In this document: positions 33,189 to 42,357 of the stretch, one piece after another | How positions within the stretch are numbered: the first letter of the stretch is position 1 | Layout of the letters: every line of letters starts with the position of its first letter | Assembly (NCBI GenBank): GCA_022760475.1 | Contig: JALEFZ010000045.1 | Span: 62,001-126,000 of the forward strand | Direction of reading: 5' to 3' | Origin: Bacteroidia bacterium | Lineage (GTDB): Bacteria; Bacteroidota; Bacteroidia; J057 | Length of the DNA: 64,000 bases | Translations under genes and position numbers: made by a program | Notes under the pieces: generated by a model | The model's database searches: none | The model's input: the letters and a program-made list of their open reading frames with translations, nothing else | Told to the model about the DNA's origin: nothing

Positions 33189-34904
33189 ATGAAACCCCTA
33201 GTTTCTATCATTGTTGTCGCGTTTTTGCTCACGATCTCAAGTGAGGGGCTTGCACAATTAAGCTCCAGAGACTACCTGCCAGTACCCGCGGGCTGTGATG
33301 ATATCGGACCCAACCTCATCCGTAACCCTGAGTTTGAAGAAGGGAATGTTGAATTCCTTTCCAGCTTCTTGTTTCGGCCAGACGGAGTTTGCTATTGGGG
33401 TGATTACACCATTGACAGCACAGTAAGACAGCCTCAGAACAATTGTTATGATGTTCCAGCTACTTATATTCCCTCTAATGATTTCCCTTCCTACCGCCCT
33501 GCCGGGGTTCCCTTTAACTTGACCCATATCTGGGCGGTGAAAAACAGGCTGGACTCAGCTGGAAATCAATTCCCTGGCGATGGCCTATTCATGATTGTTG
33601 ACCCTTGTGATCCATTGGGTAATTCACTCACAGACTCATGTAGTGCTGCCGACCCAACTGATGGAAGAATCTGGCAGCAAACAATCGCAGTTTGTCCCGG
33701 TGAAGACTACGCCTTTTCGGTATTTGCAAAAAATATTTATGCATCTGATGCCTATCAGTGGCCAGGCGCAGGAGTGCAACCAGACTTTGAGCTTTCTATC
33801 AATGGGAGTCCCATTACCAACTATTTTGTAGATGGTATACCTGGACAAAATGGAAGTTATGAGCTTCCACAGGATAGTTTTTCACTTCTCCGACGCTGGT
33901 ACCAAATCTCCGGTGTATACACCACTCCTTCAGGAACAGATTCTGTAACCTTGGTTATCAGAAATCTTGTGCAGGGTAAGGATGGAAATGACCTGGCACT
34001 CGACGGTCTTTTCTTTGGGCTTTGTGGTAAGTCAATTGAGTTGACGCTGAATACCAATGTTCCCCAGTGTGATCAATTGGGAAATATAAAAGCGGTAGAG
34101 TTTCGCGCTAACCAAGCTACCCAGAGATCTGGCTGGAGATATTACGAATGGACAAAAAATCAAGTAGTAATCGATTCTGGTTCTCTTGCTATTGGAGACG
34201 AGATTCCAGGCTTTGTTACTCCTGTTGGTGTTGATGGTACATATTTTGGGGACTATCAATTGATTACCTACACAGATACAGACCCTACGATAAGCTGCGC
34301 CAATGCCAGTCAGGTGATCAGCATCATTGATTCTTGTGATGCCACTTTCCCTGTAGAAATGGGACTGCTGACCGGATCTGTAGATCAGCGCAGAGCCACC
34401 CTGAAGTGGGAGACTTTCAGTGAAACGGATAACCGCGGATTTGAAATCCAACATTCCCTTGACAATAGAGCCTACGAACAAATGGGATTTGTGGAAGGGC
34501 AGGGAACCACAACCGAGATCAACTCCTACCAATTCGTAACCAACAAACTCGGCCTTGGAAAGCATTATTTCCGCCTAAAGCAAGTTGACTTCAATGGCCG
34601 TAGCGACTTGAGCAATACCATAGCTGTTCTTGTCAGGTCTTCAGATATACTGGTGGATTTGTTCCCAAATCCTGCCAGAGAAAACGCCAACATCAAACTG
34701 CAAGCCATGAAGGATGACTTCGTGAAGGTTGAGTTGTACTCACCTTTAGGGCAAAAAGTAACTTCAATCTTTGAGGGTTGGATCTATTCAGGGCAAGAGG
34801 TCAACGAAGTCATCGAGACAGCGAGCCTACCTTCGGGGATGTATACTGTAAGACTCAAAGGTGCCCGTTCCAATGAAACCTTTAAATTGATGGTTGGGCA
34901 TTGA
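33189..34904 (+). CDS. Secreted T9SS-sorted protein
   Basis: A 571-residue protein with signal peptide MKPLVSIIVVAFLLTISSEGLAQ split at about residue 23. Residues about 40-290 resemble a carbohydrate-binding-type beta-sandwich (NLIRNPEFEEGN, WQQTIAVCPGEDYAFSVFAKN, LALDGLFFGLCG). A fibronectin-like region lies at about 385-480 (GSVDQRRATLKWETFSETDNRGFEIQ again in two pieces, YFRLKQVDFNGR). The type-A T9SS sorting domain closes it (DLFPNPARENANIKL, SPLGQKV, LPSGMYTVRL, FKLMVGH). It should be exported to the cell surface. No catalytic motif is seen. Confidence 0.88.
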   Translation: MKPLVSIIVVAFLLTISSEGLAQLSSRDYLPVPAGCDDIGPNLIRNPEFEEGNVEFLSSFLFRPDGVCYWGDYTIDSTVRQPQNNCYDVPATYIPSNDFPSYRPAGVPFNLTHIWAVKNRLDSAGNQFPGDGLFMIVDPCDPLGNSLTDSCSAADPTDGRIWQQTIAVCPGEDYAFSVFAKNIYASDAYQWPGAGVQPDFELSINGSPITNYFVDGIPGQNGSYELPQDSFSLLRRWYQISGVYTTPSGTDSVTLVIRNLVQGKDGNDLALDGLFFGLCGKSIELTLNTNVPQCDQLGNIKAVEFRANQATQRSGWRYYEWTKNQVVIDSGSLAIGDEIPGFVTPVGVDGTYFGDYQLITYTDTDPTISCANASQVISIIDSCDATFPVEMGLLTGSVDQRRATLKWETFSETDNRGFEIQHSLDNRAYEQMGFVEGQGTTTEINSYQFVTNKLGLGKHYFRLKQVDFNGRSDLSNTIAVLVRSSDILVDLFPNPARENANIKLQAMKDDFVKVELYSPLGQKVTSIFEGWIYSGQEVNEVIETASLPSGMYTVRLKGARSNETFKLMVGH

Positions 34905-34923
34905 TACATAAATAAAACAAAGG

Positions 34924-34959
34924 GCCTGGCAAGCTAGCTAGCTTTGTCAGGCTTTTTTT
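34924..34959 (+). terminator. Intrinsic terminator after the T9SS gene
   Basis: Arms GCCTGGCAAGC (34924-34934) and GCTTTGTCAGGC (34941-34952) pair with one bulge and are followed by seven T. Confidence 0.75.
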
Positions 34960-35025
34960 ATGTCTAATCAGACTATTGCATCCCATCCCCTTTTTCAGCA
35001 AATTACCTCATCAAATCATTCCCTT

Positions 35026-36168
35026 ATGAGGTACCTCCTTCTGATTTTTTTTAATTTAGTATTCTCCCTAATCCATGCTCAGCAGTATTTCCCTCAACGC
35101 AATCAGTGGGAGATTCAGGCTCCCAAAGACCATGGCTTCATTGCCGATTCTGTCAAGGCAGCAGTTGACTTCGCCATGGCCCATGAATATACTGGCTCCA
35201 GGGACCTGCGAATTGCAATCCTCAAGGGATTCGCCCGTGAACCCTTCCACCAAATCCTTGGTCCTACCAAAAAGCGTGGAGGCCCTGCCGGACTGATCAT
35301 CAAAGATGGTTACATAGTCGCCTCCTGGGGAGATGTAAGCAGGGTTGACATGACCTTCAGTGTTACCAAGTCTTATTTGTCGACAGTTGCAGGACTAGCT
35401 GTGGATGAAGGACTGATTCAGTCGGTGGATGACCCGGTGGCCAACTATGTTTGGGACGGTACTTTTGATGGGGAGTACAATGCCAAGGTACAGTGGAAGC
35501 ACCTATTAACCCAGTCTTCAGATTGGTCTGGGGAGTTGTTTGGAGTGAAGGATTGGGCGGATCGCCCTCCCCGTGAAGGAGGAATTGACGAATGGAAATA
35601 CCGCGAACTTAAAGAACCGGGTACTTTCTTCGAATACAATGATGTGAGGGTAAATGTGTTGGCCTATAGCCTGCTTCAGGTATGGCGAAAGTCCTTGCCT
35701 AGCGTCCTGAAAGAGCATGTTATGGACCCCATTGGGGCTTCAACTACATGGAGATGGTACGGTTATAATACTTCTTTCACCAATGTAGATGGCGTAATGA
35801 CCCAATCAGTCAGTGGGGGAGGACATTCCGGAGGAGGAGTCTTTATCAATACCCTTGATCATGCTCGTTTTGGCTTGCTCTTTTGTAGGAATGGCAAATG
35901 GAATGGAAAGGAAGTCCTATCTGAAAGTTGGGTAAAAGCTGTCCAGGAATCTTCACCAGCTAATGAATCTTATGGCTTCATGTGGTGGCTCAATAGGGGA
36001 AATCGTACTTGGGAAGGAGTTCCCTCTTACTATTATTATGCAGCAGGCTTCGGGGGCAACTTTATTGTCATTGACCAGAAGAATGACATGGTCGTGGTTA
36101 CGAGGTGGCTGAATCCACCTGACATGGAAAAGTTCATGCAAAAAATAGCTAATTCCCTCAAAAAATAA
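35026..36168 (+). CDS. Beta-lactamase family serine hydrolase, secreted
   Basis: The ATG at 35026 gives a signal peptide (MRYLLLIFFNLVFSLIHAQ); the earlier ATG at 34960 lies at the end of the upstream terminator and is unlikely. The 380-residue protein has the class C/PBP4-like motifs: nucleophile S-x-x-K in TFSVTKSYLS, Y-x-N-type EYNDVRVN and the HSGGGVF third motif. Such proteins include esterases, D-amino peptidases and beta-lactamase-like enzymes, so the substrate is open. It is monocistronic. Confidence 0.88.
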   Translation: MRYLLLIFFNLVFSLIHAQQYFPQRNQWEIQAPKDHGFIADSVKAAVDFAMAHEYTGSRDLRIAILKGFAREPFHQILGPTKKRGGPAGLIIKDGYIVASWGDVSRVDMTFSVTKSYLSTVAGLAVDEGLIQSVDDPVANYVWDGTFDGEYNAKVQWKHLLTQSSDWSGELFGVKDWADRPPREGGIDEWKYRELKEPGTFFEYNDVRVNVLAYSLLQVWRKSLPSVLKEHVMDPIGASTTWRWYGYNTSFTNVDGVMTQSVSGGGHSGGGVFINTLDHARFGLLFCRNGKWNGKEVLSESWVKAVQESSPANESYGFMWWLNRGNRTWEGVPSYYYYAAGFGGNFIVIDQKNDMVVVTRWLNPPDMEKFMQKIANSLKK

Positions 36169-36247
36169 GCCCTTTACTATTTTATGACGTACTTAGTTTA
36201 GTAGTAAAGCTTGTAATTAACCAAAGCATCAATCTCAAAAAGTATAA

Positions 36248-37174
36248 ATGGCAAATCCTTCCATAAAATACCTTGATCCAATCGTCGTTTCGAAGCTGAA
36301 GAACATAGAAGTGAAGGCTAAACTGATCGTAGAAGGCTTTATCACAGGGATGCACAAGAGTCCTTATCATGGGTTTTCGGTAGAATTTGCAGAGCACAGG
36401 CCCTATAATCCAGGTGAATCTCTCAAGAATGTAGACTGGAAGGTATTTGGGAAGACCAATAAACTATTCTCCAAAAAATTTGAAGAGGAAACAAACTTGC
36501 GCTGCGAAGTCGTCTTTGATGTGTCAGATTCCATGAAGTACCCCCAAAAGGGAATTTCCAAGCTGGAATATGGTGCTTACCTGTCTGCTGCCCTGCAATA
36601 CATGATGATCCGTCAGCGAGATGCGGTTGGAATGACCCTTTTTGATGAGGAAATCCGATTTTCCCTTCCACCCAAATCCAAGAATTCGTGGTTGGTGCCT
36701 ATGTATGCCCAATTGGAAGAAGTATTGGCCAACAAAGATTACTTCACCCATAAAACAGCAACTGCCAAAGTCTTGCATCAGGTTGCGCTTAAATTTCACC
36801 GCAGGTCTTTCGTGGTTTTGGTAACTGATTTGTTTAACCAGGGGGAAGACATGGATGCTCTTTTTAAGGCCTTGCAGCATTTAAGGCACCAGAAGAATGA
36901 AATCATTGTTTTTCATTTATTAGATAAGGAAACAGAAGAAGAATTTGCCTTTCCCAACAGACCCCTAATCCTTAAGGACCTTGAAACAGGAGAACGAATA
37001 GAGGTTCAGCCCAATCAGATTCGAGATCAGTACCAGGAAATGATGAAGCAGCATAAAGCGAAGTTCAAGCAGCGTTGTTATGAGTACAGCATTGATTTTG
37101 TTGAAGTGGATATCCGACAGCCATATGACAAGGTCTTGACAGATTATTTGATCAAAAGATCCAGTATCAAGTAA
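36248..37174 (+). CDS. DUF58 domain protein (vWA-like, MoxR-associated type)
   Basis: A 308-residue soluble protein. Typical DUF58 features are GMHKSPYHGFSVEFAEHRPYNPGES (in two parts), LKNVDWKVFGKTNKLFSKKFEEETNL, and a MIDAS-like DVSDSM for metal binding in the vWA half. DUF58 proteins usually work with a MoxR AAA+ ATPase and Bat proteins. No moxR is visible here, but a TPR gene and a BatD-like gene follow within 4 kb. Confidence 0.9.
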   Translation: MANPSIKYLDPIVVSKLKNIEVKAKLIVEGFITGMHKSPYHGFSVEFAEHRPYNPGESLKNVDWKVFGKTNKLFSKKFEEETNLRCEVVFDVSDSMKYPQKGISKLEYGAYLSAALQYMMIRQRDAVGMTLFDEEIRFSLPPKSKNSWLVPMYAQLEEVLANKDYFTHKTATAKVLHQVALKFHRRSFVVLVTDLFNQGEDMDALFKALQHLRHQKNEIIVFHLLDKETEEEFAFPNRPLILKDLETGERIEVQPNQIRDQYQEMMKQHKAKFKQRCYEYSIDFVEVDIRQPYDKVLTDYLIKRSSIK

Positions 37175-37305
37175 AGATGCTGTTTGACCTTTCACAGCTT
37201 AATCTCGAAAAAATGATGATTGGTACATGTATTTTGACATGCTACTCATTTGTTGGAAGAGGAAGGTTCAATTTTGTCGAAATTTAAGGCAAACCTAAAC
37301 CATCA

Positions 37306-38106
37306 ATGAGACAGCTGTTTTTATTGTGCCTAATCCCACTGATAGGCAGTTATTCCTTGCCTGCCCAACAATTCTTCACCGGAACCTACTCCAGACCTGC
37401 TCAAAAATATTACGACCAGGGCATTAGTCACATGGAATCTGCAACTTGGGGCAAAGCCATCGATTCATTCAATCAGGCTGTAGACGCTGATAGCAGTTAT
37501 ATTGATGCCCTCCTGGCACATGGTATATCCTGTCGGCAGCTTTATCAAAACACCCAGGCATTAAAATCCTTCAACAAGGTCATCAGTTTGTATCCTCGAT
37601 CCCTGGTTGCGCATGAACAGTTAGCGCTTCTTTATCAGGAAATGGGACGACTTGAAGATGCAGTCAATGTTTACAAACAGCTTTTAACTCATCATCCAGC
37701 ATATGCAGAAGGGTATGTAGGTCTGGCTAAAACCTATTTCAGTTTAGGTGAGGACAGGTCGAATACTTCTTCCACTGAGGCAATTCATGCTTATATTGCA
37801 TGCGTAAAGGCTTCAGATATGGCCATGAGACTCTTTCTCCGCACTGAAAATAACAAACGTGCTGCTGACGTTCGTCTACTAGCAGGCCGTGCATACATGG
37901 AAGCTGGTGATTTCAATTCCGCTTTGAAGTACATCAAGGCCTGTAAAAGACAATTGGAAGAAAAGCCCTATTTTCATTATTATTTGGGGCTCTGCTACTT
38001 CAGAAAAGGAGATAAGGAAAAAGCCAAATCCAATTTCGATGTAGCACGTGAGATGGGATATAAGATTCCTTCTTACATGGAGGATCGTTTGCAAAACTGG
38101 CGTTAA
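37306..38106 (+). CDS. TPR-repeat protein, periplasmic
   Basis: A 266-residue protein with signal peptide MRQLFLLCLIPLIGSYSLPA. It has about five tetratricopeptide repeats from about residue 30 (YYDQGISHMESATWGKAIDSF, ALKSFNKVISLYPRSLVAH, AVNVYKQLLTHHPAYAEGYVGL, and a final pair around YFHYYLGLCYFRKGDKEKAK). TPRs are scaffold modules. One base separates it from the next gene, so the two form an operon. Confidence 0.87.
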   Translation: MRQLFLLCLIPLIGSYSLPAQQFFTGTYSRPAQKYYDQGISHMESATWGKAIDSFNQAVDADSSYIDALLAHGISCRQLYQNTQALKSFNKVISLYPRSLVAHEQLALLYQEMGRLEDAVNVYKQLLTHHPAYAEGYVGLAKTYFSLGEDRSNTSSTEAIHAYIACVKASDMAMRLFLRTENNKRAADVRLLAGRAYMEAGDFNSALKYIKACKRQLEEKPYFHYYLGLCYFRKGDKEKAKSNFDVAREMGYKIPSYMEDRLQNWR

Positions 38107-38107
38107 G

Positions 38108-38620
38108 ATGAAGAAAATTGCCTTTTTAGGCCTGCTATTTATATGCTTTACAGCTAACTCTCAAGCTCAAGGACTTGGATTGACCCTTATTGTACCCAAA
38201 GCAACTCCTGAAGGTACGAGGGAGATTTTTTTGGCCCGCTATCCCAGGATTCATGTTTTGTTAGAGAATAAATCCAAGGAAAGCCTAAGGCTCTGGAAGG
38301 ATTGGAACTCATGGGGATGGGAAAACTTGACACTGGTTTGGAGCATAGGTGGAGGAAAACCTCAGATTATCCGACATATAAGGCCAGCTTACCTAGATGG
38401 CGATTTTCCCGACTTTTGGACACTTAATCCAGGCGAATCAGTCGTTTTGGAAATTGATATGAGTTCGGGAGAATGGGATGGGTTCCCGGATCTCTATGGA
38501 GAACGGATTCCTGCAAGCATGTTTGCCCTATACCAAAACAAGCCTGACCTGCTTTCAGAGGAATTTAATGTATGGACCGGACAGACAAGGTCTTCAGAAA
38601 TTAATGTTGTTTTCCGTTAG
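38108..38620 (+). CDS. Hypothetical secreted protein
   Basis: The ATG at 38108 gives 170 residues with a signal peptide (MKKIAFLGLLFICFTANSQA); a longer frame from 38048 overlaps the TPR gene. The mature part is beta-rich, with a W-rich segment (LWKDWNSWGWENLTLVW) and an Ig-like pattern ending SSEINVVFR. No family is recognised. The first base lies one base behind the TPR gene, and the 3' end overlaps the convergent ubiX-like gene by 20 bases. Confidence 0.72.
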   Translation: MKKIAFLGLLFICFTANSQAQGLGLTLIVPKATPEGTREIFLARYPRIHVLLENKSKESLRLWKDWNSWGWENLTLVWSIGGGKPQIIRHIRPAYLDGDFPDFWTLNPGESVVLEIDMSSGEWDGFPDLYGERIPASMFALYQNKPDLLSEEFNVWTGQTRSSEINVVFR

Positions 38621-39176
38621 CATTTTCTTTCGATTCACCCCATCGGTATGACTTAATGGAGACCCCTATTTGATCCAATGCCCTGTGAACAACTGTATCT
38701 ACAACTTCCTCTATGCTTTTAGGTTTGCTGTAGAATGACGGAATAGCAGGCAAGATCATTCCACCAGCCATGGTCAGCTTTTGCATATTTTCTATGTGTA
38801 TCAGGTTGAAGGGGGTATCACGAACGACACAAATCAACTGCCTACGTTCTTTTAAGATCACATCAGCTGCACGAGTAATCAGGTCATCGGAAAATCCATG
38901 TGCAATTCTCCCAAGAGTTCCCATTGAGCAAGGAATGATGATCATGTGTTCGTATCTAGCGGAACCAGAAGCGAAAGGTGCCCTATAGTCAGTCCTGTCA
39001 TAAATCGGAAAGGGTAAGTTCGCTACTTCATCAAGTTCATGTTGCCAAACATCTGGCGCATTTTTTGACATAACTACACCAACTTCAATGTCAGAAACTT
39101 GAGTAAGATAATGCAGAAAACGCTGTGCATAGATACTTCCACTGGCTCCGGTAATGGCAACTACGATCTTTTTCAT
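38601..39176 (-). CDS. ubiX: Flavin prenyltransferase UbiX
   Basis: A 191-residue flavoprotein with the family N-terminus VVAITGASGSIYAQRFLHYL, the FMN-binding IIPCSMGTLGRIAHGFSDDLITRAADVILKERR (two overlapping motifs) and VRDTPFNLIHIENMQKLTMAGGMILPA. UbiX makes prenyl-FMN for UbiD-type decarboxylases. No ubiD is in the window. Its 3' end overlaps the convergent gene by 20 bases. Confidence 0.93.
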   Translation of the reverse strand: MKKIVVAITGASGSIYAQRFLHYLTQVSDIEVGVVMSKNAPDVWQHELDEVANLPFPIYDRTDYRAPFASGSARYEHMIIIPCSMGTLGRIAHGFSDDLITRAADVILKERRQLICVVRDTPFNLIHIENMQKLTMAGGMILPAIPSFYSKPKSIEEVVDTVVHRALDQIGVSIKSYRWGESKENANGKQH

Positions 39177-39261
39177 AAATCTCTTAATCTAATAGTTCGG
39201 GCTTGGTGAATTTTTTCATAAATTCTCGACCCATTGAATAACAAAACATTTGCATCCCCAG

Positions 39262-40266
39262 ATGCTAAGACAAATTTTGATACCCATATGTTTTATTTTG
39301 GCGACATCTCAGATGTTTGCCCAGGTATCAGTGGCAAGATGGAAACTAAGCGAAAAGCAAATTTTTGCAGGCCAGCCACTCATAGTTGAACTAAGGGTCT
39401 TCTTTTCTGAAGAACCAGAAGGTATGCCTTCCAATCAAATTGAAATCTCGAATTTTGTAGACAACCAATTCAGAAAATTAGGCTTTCTGATCGCAGTACC
39501 TAATTCCGTCGAAGAACCCCTCATTGAACGCAATGGGAATGTCTTTTCATCTCTAGTCTGGGAGGGGGCTGTATTCCACCCTGATTCTGGCTCTTTTATA
39601 CTTGGAAAAGCCTTGGAAATGGACATGGAGTTGAGCTTGGATTCTGGTCAAAACAAGCAAAATATAGAAGTACGCTTTGTCCCACAAGCCATTAGAATCA
39701 ATGATTTGCCCGAAACTGTGTTGCCCAAAGCATGGAGTGTCGGAGATTTTAAAATGAAATACGAGCTGAATAAAAAAAGATACCTCACAGGAGAACCTAT
39801 AATTTTGACCATAAGTTTTGAAGGAAAGGGAGGATTGGCTTCTATCCCGCCACCTCAGATTCCTGTAAAAGGGAAGTTCCTGGTTTATGATCCCAAGTCA
39901 GAACTCAGCCTTGAAATCAAAAATGATGAGTTGATAGGAAGCAAAGATTTTACCTATGAAATGGCAGGAGCCTATCAGGGAGACTTTAACCTGGGACCTA
40001 TAAGCCTGTATTATTTCAGTCCACAGAATTTCCGCTTTGACTCCGTAAGCATTAAACAAATACCCATCAAAATTGTAGGAAAAGATATTCCCCAAATCGT
40101 AGAAGTTAATGCATTAGATAATTTTTATAGAGATGCCTTTGAGAAAGCTTCTCCAGACCAAAAGATTCCTTTTCGATTCGCAACCATACTTATCTGGGTT
40201 GCTACAAGTATCCTCATTCTTTTACTTTTGTATGGATTTATTTGGGAACTGCGGAAAAGATCCTAA
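39262..40266 (+). CDS. BatD-like membrane-anchored protein
   Basis: The ATG at 39262 gives 334 residues with a signal peptide (MLRQILIPICFILATSQMFA); a TTG at 39250 is the alternative. Two beta-sandwich repeats (ARWKLSEKQIFAGQPLIVEL and KYELNKKRYLTGEPIILTI) resemble BatD oxygen-tolerance proteins. One C-terminal membrane helix (about 307-329) is followed by a basic tail (ELRKRS). BatD usually sits in a moxR-DUF58-batABCDE operon; here only DUF58 and TPR genes are near, so the assignment is tentative. Confidence 0.65.
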   Translation: MLRQILIPICFILATSQMFAQVSVARWKLSEKQIFAGQPLIVELRVFFSEEPEGMPSNQIEISNFVDNQFRKLGFLIAVPNSVEEPLIERNGNVFSSLVWEGAVFHPDSGSFILGKALEMDMELSLDSGQNKQNIEVRFVPQAIRINDLPETVLPKAWSVGDFKMKYELNKKRYLTGEPIILTISFEGKGGLASIPPPQIPVKGKFLVYDPKSELSLEIKNDELIGSKDFTYEMAGAYQGDFNLGPISLYYFSPQNFRFDSVSIKQIPIKIVGKDIPQIVEVNALDNFYRDAFEKASPDQKIPFRFATILIWVATSILILLLLYGFIWELRKRS

Positions 40267-40413
40267 ACCCATTACGAATACTTAAAGATTTTTATTTCCT
40301 GTATTTAAAATATATCAGATTCCTAAATTGTAATGCCCGTAAGGTATCTGTGGCTAATGAACTTGAAATTAAATTAAATATTCATTCATTTATGGTGTCA
40401 AATATTTCAATGA

Positions 40414-42345
40414 ATGAACAAAGTAGATCACAATGCTTATTTTGGGATGAAGTATGCGCTACTTGGAATTCTTCTCGGATGCTTCTTTCCAATACTTGGT
40501 TTTATATTTCAGGTCTTAAAATTAAGTCTTCCCTTGAGTCTGGGAACATTTTTCTCACTTCAGCAATCCGAACCCCTGATATGGGTGATCGATACTGCCC
40601 CTTTATTTTTGGGAGTATTGGCATATATCATTGGGAGAAAGCAGGATGAACTTAATCACTTGAATGCTAACCTGAAAAATGAACTTGATTCTCAAATCAA
40701 AGAGCTTGCTCAATCCAACACGAAACTTCAGTCTGAAGTTGAAGATCACATCCACACAGAAAATCAATTAAAAGTTGCTGTAAAGAAGGCAGAAGATGCA
40801 TCCAGGGCGAAAACAGAGTTTTTGTCAACCATGAGTCATGAGATTCGAACCCCTTTGAACGCGGTTATTGGGATGACTGGCCTTCTTTTGGATACTAAAT
40901 TGTCAGGACAGCAAGTCGATTTTGTGAGAACCATAAAGGTGGGTGGGGAAAGCCTGCTTTCTGTAATCAATGATATACTCGATTATTCCAAGATTGAGGC
41001 AGGAATGCTCGAGCTTGAGGAACAGGCATTTAACACCCTTGATCCCATCGAGGATGTTGCAGACTTACTCGCAGGAAAAGTTCACCAGAGAGGTTTAGAA
41101 TTTGTTTATGACATAGCTGAAGGCGTTCCGGCCGCCATTTACTCTGACTTGACCAGGCTGAGACAGGTGCTTGTCAACCTTGTTGGTAATGCTGTTAAGT
41201 TTACCGAGGAGGGAGAAATTCAGATTAGAATTACCACACTGGGAAGCGAGGAGGGCAAGGAGATAATCCAGTTTGAAGTAAAGGATACCGGAATAGGCAT
41301 TCCAAAGGAAAAAATTGGTCGTCTCTTCAAATCTTTTTCACAAGTGGACGCTTCTACTACCCGTAAGTATGGAGGCACTGGACTTGGTTTGGCCATTTGC
41401 AAAAAAATTGTGGAGGCCATGGAGGGAAAAATTTGGGTAACAAGCCAATTGGGTAAAGGATCCAGCTTTTTCTTTACGGTAAAAGCCCGTAAAGCAGAGG
41501 TGAGAAGGTTTGAAATGCTTGATGCCATTACCATTTTCAAGGGCAAAAGGATATTGTTGGTGGATGACAACCAAACTAACTTGAATATCCTTGAGAGACA
41601 GTGCCGCAACTGGGGCTTTGAAGTAAAATCATTCATTAATTCAAAAGAAGCGCTTCATTTTGCCATGACTCAGGAGCCCTTTGAAGCTTTCGATTTGTGT
41701 ATCACAGATATGCAAATGCCAGAACTGGATGGTTTGGGTCTCTCCAAAAACCTTAGAAAGAATTTAATAAAGTGTCCCCCCATTATTCTTCTTTCTTCAA
41801 TTGATAACAGCATACTTGAAGAAGGAAGGGCGCTTTTTGATTATGTACTTAGCAAACCGGCTAAAAATGAGCAATTGTTTAATGCATTGGCAAGGATTCT
41901 TGGTTGGAAGAAAAATGAGGATGTTGCCGAGGAGGATGAAACCGTAGCTGGTTCAGAAACCCAAATCAGAACCTTGCTTGCAGAAGACAACTCTGTCAAC
42001 CAAAAGGTAGCCAGCCACATGCTCAAAAAGCTCAAGATAGAGGCAGATGTAGCAGGTAATGGTCAGGAAGCCCTTGAATTAGCGATGCAATTCAGGTACG
42101 ACTTGATACTTATGGATATGCAGATGCCTGTTATGAATGGCCTGGAATCCACTGAGAAGATCATTGAATTCTGCAGGGAGAAAAAATATCCCATTCCAAC
42201 CATTATTGCAATGACAGCCAATTCTTCGAGGGAGGATCGAGAAATATGTATACAAGCTGGAATGAAGGACTTCATCACAAAACCTGTAAGCCTTAAAAAA
42301 CTGAAGGAAGTGATTGAAAGTTACTTTGAGACAAGTCCTGCCTAA
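40414..42345 (+). CDS. Membrane hybrid histidine kinase with two receiver domains
   Basis: A 643-residue kinase with two N-terminal membrane helices (about 14-34 and 56-74) and almost no periplasmic sensor. A coiled coil spans about 75-130. HisKA has H142 in FLSTMSHEIRTPLN, and the HATPase domain carries LVGNAVKF, DTGIGIP and GGTGLGLAICKKI. Receiver 1 has CITDMQMPELDG; receiver 2 has LILMDMQMPVMNG and the KPVS lysine. Such BarA/ArcB-like architectures relay phosphate to a separate Hpt protein. None is encoded nearby, and the signal is unknown. Confidence 0.93.
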   Translation: MNKVDHNAYFGMKYALLGILLGCFFPILGFIFQVLKLSLPLSLGTFFSLQQSEPLIWVIDTAPLFLGVLAYIIGRKQDELNHLNANLKNELDSQIKELAQSNTKLQSEVEDHIHTENQLKVAVKKAEDASRAKTEFLSTMSHEIRTPLNAVIGMTGLLLDTKLSGQQVDFVRTIKVGGESLLSVINDILDYSKIEAGMLELEEQAFNTLDPIEDVADLLAGKVHQRGLEFVYDIAEGVPAAIYSDLTRLRQVLVNLVGNAVKFTEEGEIQIRITTLGSEEGKEIIQFEVKDTGIGIPKEKIGRLFKSFSQVDASTTRKYGGTGLGLAICKKIVEAMEGKIWVTSQLGKGSSFFFTVKARKAEVRRFEMLDAITIFKGKRILLVDDNQTNLNILERQCRNWGFEVKSFINSKEALHFAMTQEPFEAFDLCITDMQMPELDGLGLSKNLRKNLIKCPPIILLSSIDNSILEEGRALFDYVLSKPAKNEQLFNALARILGWKKNEDVAEEDETVAGSETQIRTLLAEDNSVNQKVASHMLKKLKIEADVAGNGQEALELAMQFRYDLILMDMQMPVMNGLESTEKIIEFCREKKYPIPTIIAMTANSSREDREICIQAGMKDFITKPVSLKKLKEVIESYFETSPA

Positions 42346-42357
42346 GGTTTTGCTTGC

